A stretch of 64,000 nucleotides of DNA from Absidia repens (taxonomy: Eukaryota > Mucoromycota > Mucoromycetes > Mucorales > Cunninghamellaceae), in the NCBI GenBank assembly GCA_002105175.1, contig MCGE01000001.1, forward strand, positions 3,410,001-3,474,000, in the 5' to 3' direction. A program made the position numbers and the translations under genes. Of this stretch, positions 10,099-21,014 are shown in pieces (the first letter of the stretch is position 1; every line of letters starts with the position of its first letter). Below the pieces are notes generated by a model. That model was given only the letters and a program-made list of their open reading frames with translations, was not told where the DNA came from and made no database searches.

Positions 10099-11702
10099 AT
10101 GGTCAACTCTGAAACCTTTAACGCTTGGGCCTGTACTGGCAAAGGTAAACACGGTACTGTAATATAGGCTAGTAATGGTAGTTTAATATGATTCTTTCTT
10201 GTTTTACTGTTATGTAGATCAGCCTCTCGAATGGACCGAAATGCCATTCAAACAATTCGATGCTGACACTGTTGAAATGGATGTGACTCACTGTGGTAAG
10301 TAAAAGATTTTTCGTCTAACTCGTAATGAAATGAAATCATCATTATATGTATGTGACTAGTTCGCTAAACTTTTCTTCTCCATTTCAAAAAAAGGTATCT
10401 GTGGCTCCGATGTCCATACAATGGACTCTGGTTGGGGGTACGTGAAAACTGTCAAATTGAAAAAATCATCATATTCAACTCCCGCCATTTCTTTCTTTTC
10501 TTATCTTCCTTTTTTGTAGACCTACCAACTACCCTTGTGTTGTTGGTCACGAAATCACTGGTGTTGTTACTCGTGTTGGTGATAACGTGAGCAAGTTCAA
10601 GGTGGGCGACCGTGTTGGTGTGGGTGCTCAAAGCTTGTCTTGCTTAGAATGTGATAGCTGCAAAAATGGTTTCGAAAACATTTGCGAAAATGGCATTGTA
10701 AGTAATATACTTTATTATTTTGAAAAGATATCTGTTTAATTTCTTTTTCCTTTTTTTTTTTTTTTTTTTTTTTTAAACAAAAATAACCGTTTAGACCGGA
10801 ACTTATAATGGTACCTACCCTAATGGTGACAAGTCCTTTGGTGGTTATGCTGAAAAATGGCGAGGACATCAACATTTTGTATTCAAGGTACCTGACAACA
10901 TGACCAACGAAATCGCTGCCACTTTCTTCTGTGCTGGTGTTACTACTTTTGCTCCTCTACGAAGATATAATGTAAAGAAGGGTGACTGTGTCGCAGTAAT
11001 TGGATTGGGCGGTCTCGGTCACTTTGCTGTGCTTTGGGCTGCTGCGATGGGTGCAGAAGTTGTCGCTATTTCTCACTCAAAGAGCAAAAAGGATGACGCT
11101 CTCAAACTGGGTTGTTCAGACTTTGTTATGTCATCGGACAAGGAACACATGGCCAAGTACAAGGGCAAATTTACTCATATCCTTTGTGCCAGTTATGCTG
11201 ATGACTTTGATTGGGGTGCCCATCTTGCTTTAATGAAACATAATGGTACTTTTATTCTCGTAGCGGCTCCTGAAGTGCCCTTGAGTATTCCACCCTTTGC
11301 GTTGTTGGTCAAGGTATATATATTTTATTTTTTATTTTTTTATTTTTTGCTTAAAAGCACATGTTGGATACTAACAAGCATTGTTCTTGTATATATATAG
11401 CAAATTCAATTGTCTGGCTCCTTGATTGGCTCTCCTAAGCAAATCGAAGAAATGTTGGAATTCGCTGCCGAACATAATGTTAGACCTTGGATCAATAAGT
11501 AAGGAGACTCAGAAAAAAAAAAAAAAAAAAAAAAAAACAACAACAACAACCAGAAACGAAAGGGGATGTGTATTTAGAAAGATGGAATTATTGACATCTA
11601 TTTGTTTTTATTATCATCAGGTACAGCATGAAGGACACTCCTCAGGCTATCAAGGACTTCCGCAGTGGCAAGCCTCGTTACCGTTTTGTTTTGGAAAACT
11701 AA
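10099..11702 (+). CDS. Zinc-dependent alcohol dehydrogenase (CAD/ADH6-like)
   Basis: The model is join(10099..10144,10218..10295,10395..10437,10520..10697,10795..11313,11401..11498,11621..11702), 347 residues; every junction keeps the frame with GT/AG ends. Catalytic-zinc residues are visible (HCGICGSD with Cys44; GHE with His66-Glu67). The structural-zinc cysteines are Cys97, Cys100, Cys103 and Cys111. A Rossmann nucleotide loop is present (GLGGLG). The family (medium-chain dehydrogenase, cinnamyl/NADP-dependent alcohol dehydrogenase) reduces aromatic and aliphatic aldehydes with NADPH in the cytosol. The substrate here is not determined. Intron 4 contains a 24-base T-run and intron 6 a long A-run followed by CAA repeats. 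Confidence 0.92.
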
Positions 11703-12059
11703 TTTTTTGCAGCAGATGATTATTATATATTAGTTCGATAGTTTATTTATTCTTTAGAAAAAATCAGGATATTGCGCAGCATGTCATTATCACATTGGGG
11801 AGGCATGACCCATTTTATTTATATCCTGAAAATTGTGATTCTTCCCACTCAAAATCGAATAAACTATCTCTTTTTTTTTCCACTGCCTAAATGTTATATG
11901 ATCTATTGATTTTGTTGGTTTGTGAATTAATGATCTCAAGGTAATAGGGTAGAATCTTGGAGCGGGGTGACGGATGGGTAGCATGCACTCATTGGTACAT
12001 CCTCACCACCAAGTATGAAAATGTGTCTATCCTTGAACTATGAGCATTTGTAAGATTTT
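11703..12059. other. ADH 3' flank
   Basis: AT-rich DNA between ADH and repeat R3; no clear AATAAA and no gene seen. Confidence 0.4.
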
Positions 12060-13190
12060 TTGGTGATACCCATTCAAAAAGAAAAAAATTACGCGTGTTG
12101 ATAGTTACAACTAAAGGCGGGGGATTCATTGTAACAAAGGATTTAATGAAATGATTTATTGGGGAGAGAAAAACATGCGGGAGACTAAAGTGAGTTTCTA
12201 GGAATGACCAACACTAATCTAAAGGTGCAACTGTAAAAAGGGAGCATGTAATATGTACAGTACAAAGCATGAGAGAAACTAAAGAGACTCTTTGTTGAAG
12301 CACATCTCCAGCAACACTAATCAAAAAGGAGTGATAGAAGTAAAAAAAGGGATCTATTACACAAGACACAAAACATGAGAGAGACTAACTGGAATTTTCA
12401 TTTGGGGAAAGTAAAAAGAAACATATTTTATTCAGATGTAGATAAAGGTATGGACGAAAGTATGCCAAACCAAGCTAATGGAGGCTTCAAAAAGCCAGCT
12501 AAAGGTAGTTCTAAATCCTGAATCCAAAATGAAAGGATTTCCCCATGCATCTTGTAATCCCTGAGCTTAAACCCCATCTAAACTAAACCTGACACTATTC
12601 TAAGCCCAAAATAACCTCAGTGAAGTTGAATGGTGAAGAAAAAGAAAAAGGAAAAAGAAAGAGTGAGAAAAAAAAAATATAAAACGGGAGAAAATAAATA
12701 TCCACGTGGGCGGGATTTGAATTGATTTTTTGGTCTCTCATGAGGGCCTTCCCTGTTTTTGTTTTTTCACAACCAATACCATCCAACATCACCGATATGA
12801 TGACTCTCTTCGCAAGACAGTAGTCACCATCGTTCAATGATGGCAACACCGCTGTTCTCTTATATTAACACCTTTGCGGATGACATATACCTAGTCGGCC
12901 TCGTCAGTGAACCCCTTTATTATTGAATAGCTTGTCACTCCGTGTAAGTTTTTACTCTTTTTGATTGGGCTTGCTACCTGACGCTATCTTTCTTCTGCAA
13001 CAAGATCGTCCCCCCCCACACACTTTACGCTCATCCGCACATACCCTCCTCAAATTATCTCACTTTGAGGCAGCTATCATGATATTATCGTTAGACCGGT
13101 TTAATTTAGTTGTCATAGTTTATGTTCATATGTCTGAATAAAATATGTCTTGCCCTTAGCTTCTACATTGTCTTTCACACATTTAGTTTG
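12060..13190. repeat. Dispersed CACGTG repeat, copy R3 (two divergent arms)
   Basis: Arm A runs leftwards from the centre CACGTG at 12703-12708: core GGATTTCCCCATGC at about 12535, ATATTTTATTCAGATGTAG at about 12424, then at least two sub-repeats with CATGAGAGA(G/A)ACTAA. Arm B runs rightwards: a TTGTCACTC segment at about 12930 and an end ATGTCTGAATAAAATATGTC at about 13130. The two arms differ internally but share the terminal CATAGTTT...CTGAATAAAATAT segment, as in R5 and R9. Confidence 0.7.
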
Positions 13191-13376
13191 ATTTGTCGAA
13201 TGAATATCCTTACTGTATCGTACAGTGCATGTACATGTAGGAAAAACAAAAGCTGACGATTTGTGCAAAAAAAAAAAAAAAAAAAAAAAAGTTAGTTATG
13301 ATCAAAATCGATACACCATCGTACTCAAGCGCCCCGACTACTATAATGGATTTTTATAATAGGCAGAGACAATGAT
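13191..13376. other. Short spacer with A-run
   Basis: A 22-base A-run lies at about 13269-13290 and a GTACAGTGCATGTACATG motif at about 13222. Nothing else is seen. Confidence 0.4.
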
Positions 13377-13577
13377 TCATGAATGGTTTACGAAAAAATG
13401 GTCTCGCATGAGAAAAACACAGTGAAGGACGCATGAAATAATAATGAAAAACATGACGATTGCAGTGCACTGGAAGGCATTTAGTTTTCCCGTATAAACA
13501 TGCCTTTTTCTTAGTAAACGTCTTGGTGTTGCAGTTCTTCCACCCTTTAGCGAAAACCTTCCAAGTTCAAATGCCAT
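13377..13577 (-). CDS. Possible small single-pass membrane protein
   Basis: An ATG-initiated 66-residue frame has a basic N-terminal half (LLRKRH) and one hydrophobic helix (CTAIVMFFIIISCVLHCVFL). Codon use looks less like random AT-rich sequence than the neighbouring short frames. I do not recognise the family and see no splice sites. It sits isolated between a repeat and the mitochondrial carrier. It could be a chance frame. Confidence 0.3.
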   Translation of the reverse strand: MAFELGRFSLKGGRTATPRRLLRKRHVYTGKLNAFQCTAIVMFFIIISCVLHCVFLMRDHFFVNHS

Positions 13578-14136
13578 AATTTTTTCTTTCCTTCTGTTTT
13601 CCTTGTTGCTGCACTGCTTCTTAGACTATAAAACTCAAAAGTGTTGCCAAATCCTCAGTCAAAAACAAAACAAAACAAAACAAAAAAAGGCGGAAGGCCC
13701 GGAATCGGCTGTTAGTCCCTAAGTATTCTCGTTTTCTTTATATTCAAGAAGGTTTTTCCGGGGAACTTTAAATAGAATACAAAGTTGATGTTGCAATATT
13801 TTGGTAGGGCATTAGTGCGATTATGTATATTATCCCACGATTTCGTTTCCCCTTTTTTCCCGATACAATATACTACTACCATACTGATCAATCACCATCA
13901 TCATCAGTCCCTAATTCTCCCTCCCCTCCCCTTAAAAAACAACAATAAAGGACAGTGCGCTTAAAAATTCCATATTTTTATTTTATACAAAACGCGAATA
14001 GATAAGTATGAATATAAACTAAATGAATGAAAAAGTGACCAAAATAACCTAAAATGTGTATACTATGTGTTTGTGAGTATGTATGTGTGAGGAGAGAGGA
14101 TGTGTCAGGGAGGCATAGAGCGGGGAAAGTCTAAAT
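13578..14136. other. Spacer and carrier 3' UTR
   Basis: It contains an AAAAC repeat at about 13665-13685 and, for the minus-strand carrier, an AATAAA signal (TTTATT at 13977-13982). No gene is seen. Confidence 0.5.
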
Positions 14137-15491
14137 CTATTGTTGATCCATAAAGTTCTTGCGCAAGAAGTTGGAGACAGATTCAAACACAACCAAAAGG
14201 ACACCACCACCAGGACCCAATCTGAGGACCTTGGCAGTAAATCCACGGTAAAGAGTAGCCATACTAATTTTTTTTTTAAAAAAAAATCGTTTATTAGAAC
14301 GATTTGATTTCTTCCTCTTTCACCCGTTCCCGATTCACCTCCACTTACCCTTCTTCCTTTGCAATCAAAGCCAAAGATGGAAGACTCCAGTTGTATTTCT
14401 TGGGGCCGTCACCAGTTGCGGATTGAATTCTCGATTTCACAACATCTAATGGGTTATTTAACATGGTACCGAAGGTTCCACCCACAGTACCGGCGATGAA
14501 GTTGTTTCGTAGTTGCTCATTCTTGCTTTCGGCCTTGGGTAACAGATCCTTAATCATAAAAATGGTACCAAAGTAACCACCGTTCCAAATAGCATGACGC
14601 CACATAGTTGCTTCCAAGCCATTGTAAAGAGCAAAAGGACCTTCTTGTTTGATAATTTTGGAAAGAGCATCCATGGTACCAGTGTATTTGCTAGCCTAAA
14701 CTCACCAAATAAAAAAATAAAAAAAATAAAAAAGCGGGGAGGGAGGGAATGATCAATAATGAGGTTGAAACGATGCACGCCTGATGGAGGTTGCTTGAGG
14801 GTGGTGGGTTGGCGGGTAGACTTACGTTAAGAGGATCTTGCATACGAATCTTGACCAATTCAAAAGGAACAATCAACATGGCTTCAGTGACACCAGCACT
14901 AACACCAGTGGCAATGGCCAAAGATTGAGTCACCTTTTCAAGTCCAAACATCTTTTTGTATAAAGCAGTATATTGTTCGTTGGCAGCAAACTTGGTAGCA
15001 CGCTTAGGAGCTTCCACGAGAATAGGAGCAGCAATACCACGGTACAAAGTAGCAGGTCTATGTAAATTCAAAGAGAGGGTGAATATGAGTGTTTAATGAA
15101 TACCCATTCTTTTTGCCCCTTTCCCTTTTCTTCAACCTGTTCGATGCCTTACCCTTCCTTTGCAATAATAGTTTTGAAACTCTCTACAATCCCCATGCTA
15201 GCACCAGTGTTGATTTGAGCACGAGTCTTCACGACTAAATAAATAACAAAAAGAAATTGGTCAAGGTGAGTAAAGAGATCGTTCTGTTATATATTGTTGT
15301 TGCTTTACCATCCAAAGGATACATGCAAAGAATTTCAGTGACACCTATACAAAGATTGAGATTAGCACATATTATGTCTTCACCAACCAAAAAAAAAAAA
15401 AAAAAAAAAAGGGACGGGGTATCTTACCAGCGACGGCACCAGCCAAGAATTGGAATTGGAAAGGAAGAGGTTGTTGAGCGGGAGCAGCCAT
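14137..15491 (-). CDS. ODC1: Mitochondrial 2-oxodicarboxylate carrier (SLC25 family)
   Basis: The model is complement(14137..14263,14349..14695,14826..15057,15153..15234,15309..15344,15428..15491), 295 residues, with all five introns in frame. Three tandem repeats carry the carrier signatures PLDVVKTR, PFELVKIR and PLDVVKSR. The N-terminal PLPFQFQFLAGAVAG and the GLEATMWRHAIWNGGYFG segment resemble the Odc1/SLC25A21 branch, which exchanges 2-oxoadipate and 2-oxoglutarate across the inner mitochondrial membrane. Subfamily assignment is from memory of family sequences and is less certain than carrier membership. The length is typical (about 300). A T-rich leader with long homopolymers precedes the start. 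Confidence 0.9.
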
Positions 15492-15525
15492 TAGTATGAA
15501 TAAAGAAAAAAAAAGGGACAAAAAG

Positions 15526-15558
<33 letters not shown>

Positions 15559-16794
15559 TTCTGGATCTTTTAGTTTTGATTGATTTTTTTTCCCCGCGCG
15601 CGGCCATCCCCCAAAAAAGCGATGACACACTGATCAAAATTGGGCAAAGCGTAAATCATTGGTGGCGGCGATTAAAAATTGGTAAGGCTTGTCTACTGTA
15701 TTGTTGGTCCTCCAATCGTAAGTCGTACAAGAATAGGAATGTATCATACCTACATCATCCACTCCTTTTGAGTTGGTCCAAGTACTACTGCAACGCCGGT
15801 CCATCAATCATGAACCAAATGAAGTACTGATCAATAGACAAATAATAAGTCACTTGCTTATCCTGATTACTCCAAGTTGTTCCTGAAGATATAGCAGGGC
15901 TGATTTTTTTCTTAAAAAAAGAGAATTGTCTCATCAAACGGCCCAATAGTCAATGCAGTAACAACGAAACGAACCCCCTTTTTTTTTTCTGGGCTAGTAG
16001 AAAAATGAAATTCAAAACATATAAAAAGGGCACGAGCCCTCCTTTCAGGATTTTTTGTTTTTCTTGAAAATAAAAGTAGAGAGTCAAAAATAAAATGAGA
16101 ATGTTAGTATCTTTATTTGATATGAATAAATCATCCTTTTATAGCGATGTGATTATGATATAAAAAAACACAACATTTACTACTATATGATATAATGGAC
16201 CGGGTTTCTTTTTCATAGGCATGAAAAAATCAAACCAAATAAAGGTTATCGACATTCTTATCTTATTTGATTCTATTTTCAAGAAACTATATTCAAGTCA
16301 TCTGCCAAATCTTTCAGGACTTTATACTCAAGCTTATCAGCCTCTTTTTATCTTAATAAACAATTTGTTTTCCTGGTTCACGTATGTCCTATGATTCTTC
16401 TTTTGATCCTTTCGCGGCTCTTGTCGAACATTCCCGACAATACAAACGATGCACCACGTGAAATCACGATTCCCTGATATCAGTATGTACAGTCTTTTCG
16501 GAAAAAGATGTCGTGATTTAAAAAATCAGTCGTTTTGCTAAAAAAGGGGATTGCTCAAAATCAGAAGAATCTCAAGGTACAACTAGCTTTTTAGAATAGG
16601 GTGAATTAATGCAGTATAGTGTAGCATTGTATATTCTTTTCTATTGTATTCAATAAAAAAAGAAAATATTTGAATTCGAACATGACTTTTACAAAGTGAA
16701 GGTATAAAACATGACAGGGGGAGCGGGGAGAGACAAAGAGCTGGTTGCCATGCCATACAATATACAGCGTTTGTTCTAGAGCTTAGCATGGGTT
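15492..16794. other. Gene-poor spacer
   Basis: A CATATAAAAAGGG TATA-like box lies at about 16020-16026 on the plus strand with no coding frame longer than about 22 codons after it. An isolated CACGTG lies at 16455-16460. Otherwise nothing recognisable. Confidence 0.4.
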
Positions 16795-17190
16795 TGAATT
16801 AATGATTGAAAATACAAAAATATATTTATTGAAGTATTGTATAAACAAATATAAACTAGAGATAGTCAACGCTAATCGAAGTGGGCAACGTGACGAATGT
16901 AAAAAGGGATCTACTACTGTTTAAGACAACTACTATAATCATATGAGAGAGAATAATGGTGCTAATGGTAATAGAATTAGACATATTTTATTGATAATAC
17001 TATGACAAACTAGCACCAAGCTAAACTAATGACGATTTCATGACACTCATCTTTAAGCGCTGTCCTAACTAACGGTTGTTCCAAAACCTAGATTCAAATG
17101 GAAAGGGTTCCTCCATGTATGTTTGTCTTGCATTTTCAAAATGCCCCTGATTCAAGTACTACCCACTAGCCTAAGTTCGCCATCACCTCA
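16795..17190 (-). repeat. Dispersed repeat, diverged copy R4
   Basis: Reverse-oriented remnant: ACATATTTTATTGATAA at about 16981, AACTAATGACGATTTCATG, and an altered core AAAGGGTTCCTCCATGTATG at about 17103. A sub-repeat with GAGAGAGAATAATGG lies at about 16945. No CACGTG centre is left. It appears to be an old copy. Confidence 0.55.
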
Positions 17191-17519
17191 TTGTTGCTTC
17201 CTTGAAAAAAAAAAAAAAGAAAAAGAAAAGGAGTGGAGATTTTTATTTTTCATAAGTTTCTGACTTCGAGCAATCCCAATGAAGAGGGTTTTTGAAACAC
17301 CGCGAACTGCTTTCTTCAGGTCAAAATGTGCAAGTTGTTCTGGAAACACTGTAGTTTTCACTTTTTTTTTTTTTAAAGAAAAGGAAGAGATCTTTTTTAT
17401 TTTATTCAAACATATTGAAAGGCAGGGATGATATTTATCGAGGAGAAGGGACAAAGAAAAGAGAACAAAAAGTGATGCCTTGAGGAAAAAGAAAAAATAG
17501 AAACAGGAGAATTCATGGC
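17191..17519. other. 3' flank of Pro-rich gene
   Basis: A-runs and T-runs only (17203-17217, 17361-17373). A minus-strand TTTATT (AATAAA) occurs in this stretch. No gene. Confidence 0.4.
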
Positions 17520-17807
17520 CTATTCGGTATAATCAGTATAGGGATAGCGAGGCGGCCAAGGGGGCCACATGGGAGGAGGAGGCCATACTGGAGGAGGAGG
17601 CATCCAAGGTGGGGGAGGTCTCCAAGGTGGGGGAGGAGGTCTCCAAGGTGGAGGTGGAGGTACCCAAATCTGAGGATCAACATGACTGGCTTGCTTGTCT
17701 TCGGTGGCAACCGCTGGAACAGCTTGCGCTGGGGACACCACTATCACCAACATGAAAAGCAAACCAAACAAAAGAGTAAGGCCAGAAGAAAAAGTTTTGA
17801 AAGACAT
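17520..17807 (-). CDS. Small secreted Pro/Trp-rich repeat protein
   Basis: The frame encodes 95 residues. Residues 1-29 form a signal peptide (LTLLFGLLFMLVIVVSPAQA). The mature part has about seven repeats of a PPPPPW(R/M) unit (PPPPWRPPPPPW), then PRYPYTDYTE. The periodic W-PPPP pattern suggests a polyproline-II rod exposed at the cell wall or outside the cell; this is inference. It is intronless and preceded by a good TATA box at 17878-17885, 71 bases before the ATG. I do not recognise a named family. The composition cannot be a frame artefact because the signal peptide and repeats share one ATG-initiated frame. Confidence 0.75.
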   Translation of the reverse strand: MSFKTFSSGLTLLFGLLFMLVIVVSPAQAVPAVATEDKQASHVDPQIWVPPPPPWRPPPPPWRPPPPWMPPPPVWPPPPMWPPWPPRYPYTDYTE

Positions 17808-17877
17808 TGGTCAAAGAGAGGAAAGTGTTTTTGGTATGGATAATTCTTTTTTTTTGATTTTCTACTAAACCGACCTT

Positions 17878-17885
17878 CTTTTATA
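17878..17885 (-). promoter_or_regulatory. TATA box of Pro-rich secreted protein
   Basis: TATAAAAG on the minus strand, 71 bases upstream of the start codon at 17807. Confidence 0.6.
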
Positions 17886-18698
17886 CTAATCTAGTTTATC
17901 ATTCTTCTAGGATACACACCGTTCTTTTTTTTTTTTTTTTTCACACTGTATTTTATCAAGACCAGGAAATCAGAGTAATGTCACCAGATGCCGAATCTCA
18001 GCAAATTTTCAGGTACATATTTATCATGTCATCCCACTATTGGTGGTCCAACACCTTCCATGAACGTACCTATTCAATCTTTTTTTTTTTACGCAAAACT
18101 ATTTTAAAATGAAACCCATATATGCTATAATCCCGCTAACCACCTTTTGTTTTTTTATCACAATGGTCAACCATTGATATGATAAGAATAGAAACAACAC
18201 ATTGAGACAAAAATATAAGATAAAAATAGTAAAAAGACGGTTTTTATTGGAGAGATAAAATAAAAAACATTTCTTTTGTTCTTGGTTGTAATAAAAAAAA
18301 AAGAATTAATGGTGTGTTGAACGGTATACAATAATGAGTAAAAATAAAATAAAAAAAAGAATGAAGATATGATAAGTGATATGACTATAATAATGACAAT
18401 AGGGGATGGAATGCAGAGGGTTGAACTCTTATGAGGTATGTGTTGAACATATACAATTTGCAGATCTTGTTGAAGAAAAGCAAAGAAAATAAAAACTATA
18501 TAAAACAGAGGGGGAAGAACAAAAGAAATATACACAAAAAAGAAGGGGGAGGGGGGTGGAGAGAGAGTAAGATATAAAAAACTAGAGAAAAATAAATATA
18601 AAAATAGAGTGGGTGGTGGGGGTAGGGAAAAAGTAATAAAAATAATAATAAAAAAAAAAAAGGATACCATCAAGGCCAAAAGAGAGCAAAGAGGCAGT
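17886..18698. other. Spacer and GATA-factor 3' UTR
   Basis: It contains a T-run at about 17924-17941 and long A-rich tracts. A minus-strand AATAAA (TTTATT 18243-18248) would give the GATA gene a 3' UTR of about 450 bases. The long minus-strand frame across 18167-18763 is low-complexity Phe/Ser/Pro from the UTR, not a gene. Confidence 0.5.
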
Positions 18699-19739
18699 CT
18701 AGGCATTAGCAAGTACCGAGCGTAAAATAACACATCGACGTTCCAGCATATCCAAAAAGCCATGCATTTGATCTTGGTTCATACGAGCTAAAAGTCCTTT
18801 GAAGCGATCATCTTCTTCCGTCAAATCCTTTTGTTTCTTGTTCTTTTCCATCCAGGTAGTTTCCTCCTCCCCATCAACCACACTATTGGTAGTAGTAGAA
18901 GCCATTGTGTCAAAAGAGCGTTTCAAACCAACACCACCATAAGATTGTTGCTGTTGTTGTTGTTGATGAATAGCGGGTAACAATAAAGGTTTGCTTGCCA
19001 AAGGCTTTAATTCCTTGTTCATCATCATCGTTGGATCCATCAATTTACCAAAAGGTGGAGTCAATGGCGCCATAGCAGCATGATTGGTTGTAACAGGCTT
19101 GGTGACTTGTTTTTGACGTACATGTAAAGGACGATGAGCACCATATTGTTTGTAATATAGACCACAGGCATTGCAAAGAGAATGAGCACGATCAGGTGTA
19201 CGACGCCACAGAGGTGTCTTGGTCACATGGCAGTTAAAACACTCCAATTGACGAGGAGTACGAGTTTTCTTGGCAGGCTTTGTTGATGATAATGCAGTAT
19301 CCACAGTAGAGGCTAAAGAGGAAGATTCGTCATCATCAGTAGTAGTGGCAGCAGCAGCAGTTGTGTTGATATCGTCAAACATTTCTTCCTTTACTTGAAG
19401 ATTAGGAGAATCCAAAGAGGCTGTCAAAGTAGTATCTTCTTCAAAAGTAACAAACTGATTCAAATCCAGGTCGTGAGAAAACTGACTTGATACACCGGCA
19501 AGGTTTGAAGATGAGGTTGTCGCCAACATCAAAGCAGCTAACATTTGTTCATCCAAAGGACCATCGGTAGGTGACATGATGGAATCCAAGGAAGTAGTTG
19601 GTGAAGGTAAAGAATCAGCATTGGTCAAGGCAGGTGATGGGAAAGCACTGTTGTTGAATAACTGAGCAAAACTGTCTTGACCTTGTTCACCAAAGAAAAG
19701 GTCAGGCGATAGTAAATAGTCTTCAGTAGTAGAGGTCAT
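18699..19739 (-). CDS. GATA-type zinc-finger transcription factor
   Basis: The frame encodes 346 residues from ATG 19739; a TTG-initiated extension upstream is leader. One GATA finger spans about residues 167-215: Cys167-x2-Cys170-x18-Cys189-x2-Cys192 with [22 protein letters not shown], followed by a basic tail ([10 protein letters not shown]). The 18-residue loop is the plant-like/type IVb spacing rather than the 17-residue loop of fungal nitrogen regulators. The N-terminus is acidic and Ser/Thr-rich with repeated SP motifs, a likely activation or phosphorylation region. The C-terminal 40 residues ([24 protein letters not shown]) look helical. It binds GATA DNA sites in the nucleus; its targets are unknown. 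It is intronless. Confidence 0.9.
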   Translation of the reverse strand: MTSTTEDYLLSPDLFFGEQGQDSFAQLFNNSAFPSPALTNADSLPSPTTSLDSIMSPTDGPLDEQMLAALMLATTSSSNLAGVSSQFSHDLDLNQFVTFEEDTTLTASLDSPNLQVKEEMFDDINTTAAAATTTDDDESSSLASTVDTALSSTKPAKKTRTPRQLECFNCHVTKTPLWRRTPDRAHSLCNACGLYYKQYGAHRPLHVRQKQVTKPVTTNHAAMAPLTPPFGKLMDPTMMMNKELKPLASKPLLLPAIHQQQQQQQSYGGVGLKRSFDTMASTTTNSVVDGEEETTWMEKNKKQKDLTEEDDRFKGLLARMNQDQMHGFLDMLERRCVILRSVLANA

Positions 19740-21014
19740 GATGATATATATAAACAGGTGGTTGATGGGGAGGAGGAGGAGGAAATATGTATACGAGGTG
19801 GGGGGAGGAGGAAAATGGTTACAAAAAGTTGTAAGGTAAAGAAACAAAAAAAGAAGAAAAGAATGAAAATAAAAAAAAAAAAACTTCTCTTTAGTGGGCT
19901 CTTTTTCCTATTTTCAGAATCCGATGAGAAAACTAGCCAATCAATGTCATGGTGACCCTCGACTATCCCCAAAGTCTACATAAACTTTAAAAAAACTTTA
20001 TACCCTGCAGAGTACAAAACTCTTAATACGGCTGTGTCTTCCTCCTATTTACTTTTCTAATATTTGCTTGAGTGAAAATAAAGAACAAATAAAATGTTTT
20101 AAGAGTAAACATATACTGTAAACAAATTTTCTTATTGCTGTTTGTGTCGTTCTACTTTTTTTTGTTGATGAGAGAAAAAATGAGTCAGTGCGGACCTTCA
20201 ATGTTATCTTCCAATCATGGTGAATAAGTTACACTGATAAGAAAAATACAAGTGACCCCGACAGAAAGGGGTGACAAAGGGGTGACACACCCAATGAACA
20301 GGGCCACGACAATGGACTGTTTTTTTGACAGTTTCTCTTGATTTTCTTTGTTCTTTCTTCTTCATTACACGCCATAGTTATATTTTGTGATAGCCATAAT
20401 ATATACTCTAATCAAATGAACTTTATAATTTTATCAGAATACCCGAGATATGCGGTGGAAAAGACTTGGCAAGTGTGCTGACCAACCCAGGCCCGATTAA
20501 GTTCAGTGTAATAAAAATGGTTGGCTTATTTCGGAGAAAATGACTGAGTATGGATTGACCCAGTCTTATATGATAATAGAACTCCTTGAAGTTGTATATA
20601 TATTTTTTACCCAAGAATGATAGACATGACACAAAGAAGGCAATAATGATTTTGCTTGGTCTTTGCACATATAGACCAATAATAGGTAATAATAATACCC
20701 TCTTTCCTTAATGTATAAAAAACATAACCCATTGTGGTATAACATATTTAAAGAACCATGGACATTTATAATCCATTGCGCTTTAGCCTACCCCACTCCG
20801 ACCTTTGCTGTTGGAGGCAACGACACTTGCCCACATCTTACTGGTGGATCCCTTCGATTTCCTCCCAATATTTAATACGCACATGTCAATCAATAAAAAT
20901 ATCCCATTCTCCGTTCCCTCCCACCCCCAAAATGGTCAACAAACAAGTCAAAGTCAAGGAAAGCCAAATAAAAGAAAAAAAATAGGATTTTTTATTTCAA
21001 ATACATATTTCAAA
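19740..21014. other. Promoter region of GATA factor and spacer
   Basis: The minus-strand TATA box for the GATA gene is at 19996-20002. A direct repeat AAGGGGTGAC occurs twice at about 20265-20288. The AAA-lid gene ends with AATAAA on the minus strand (TTTATT 20991-20996). No gene is seen. Confidence 0.45.
19996..20002 (-). promoter_or_regulatory. TATA box upstream of GATA factor
   Basis: GGGTATAAAG on the minus strand about 260 bases before ATG 19739, implying a leader of about 230 bases. Confidence 0.45.

Noticed and set aside
15362..15570. Dense homopolymer runs near the carrier start as a possible assembly join
   Set aside because: Long A/T runs occur throughout the window, including inside well-spliced introns, and the carrier frame is continuous across them.
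18167..18763. 198-residue minus-strand frame, Phe/Ser/Pro-rich
   Set aside because: Low complexity, overlaps the 3' UTR and the end of the GATA gene in another frame; no ATG-led coding character.
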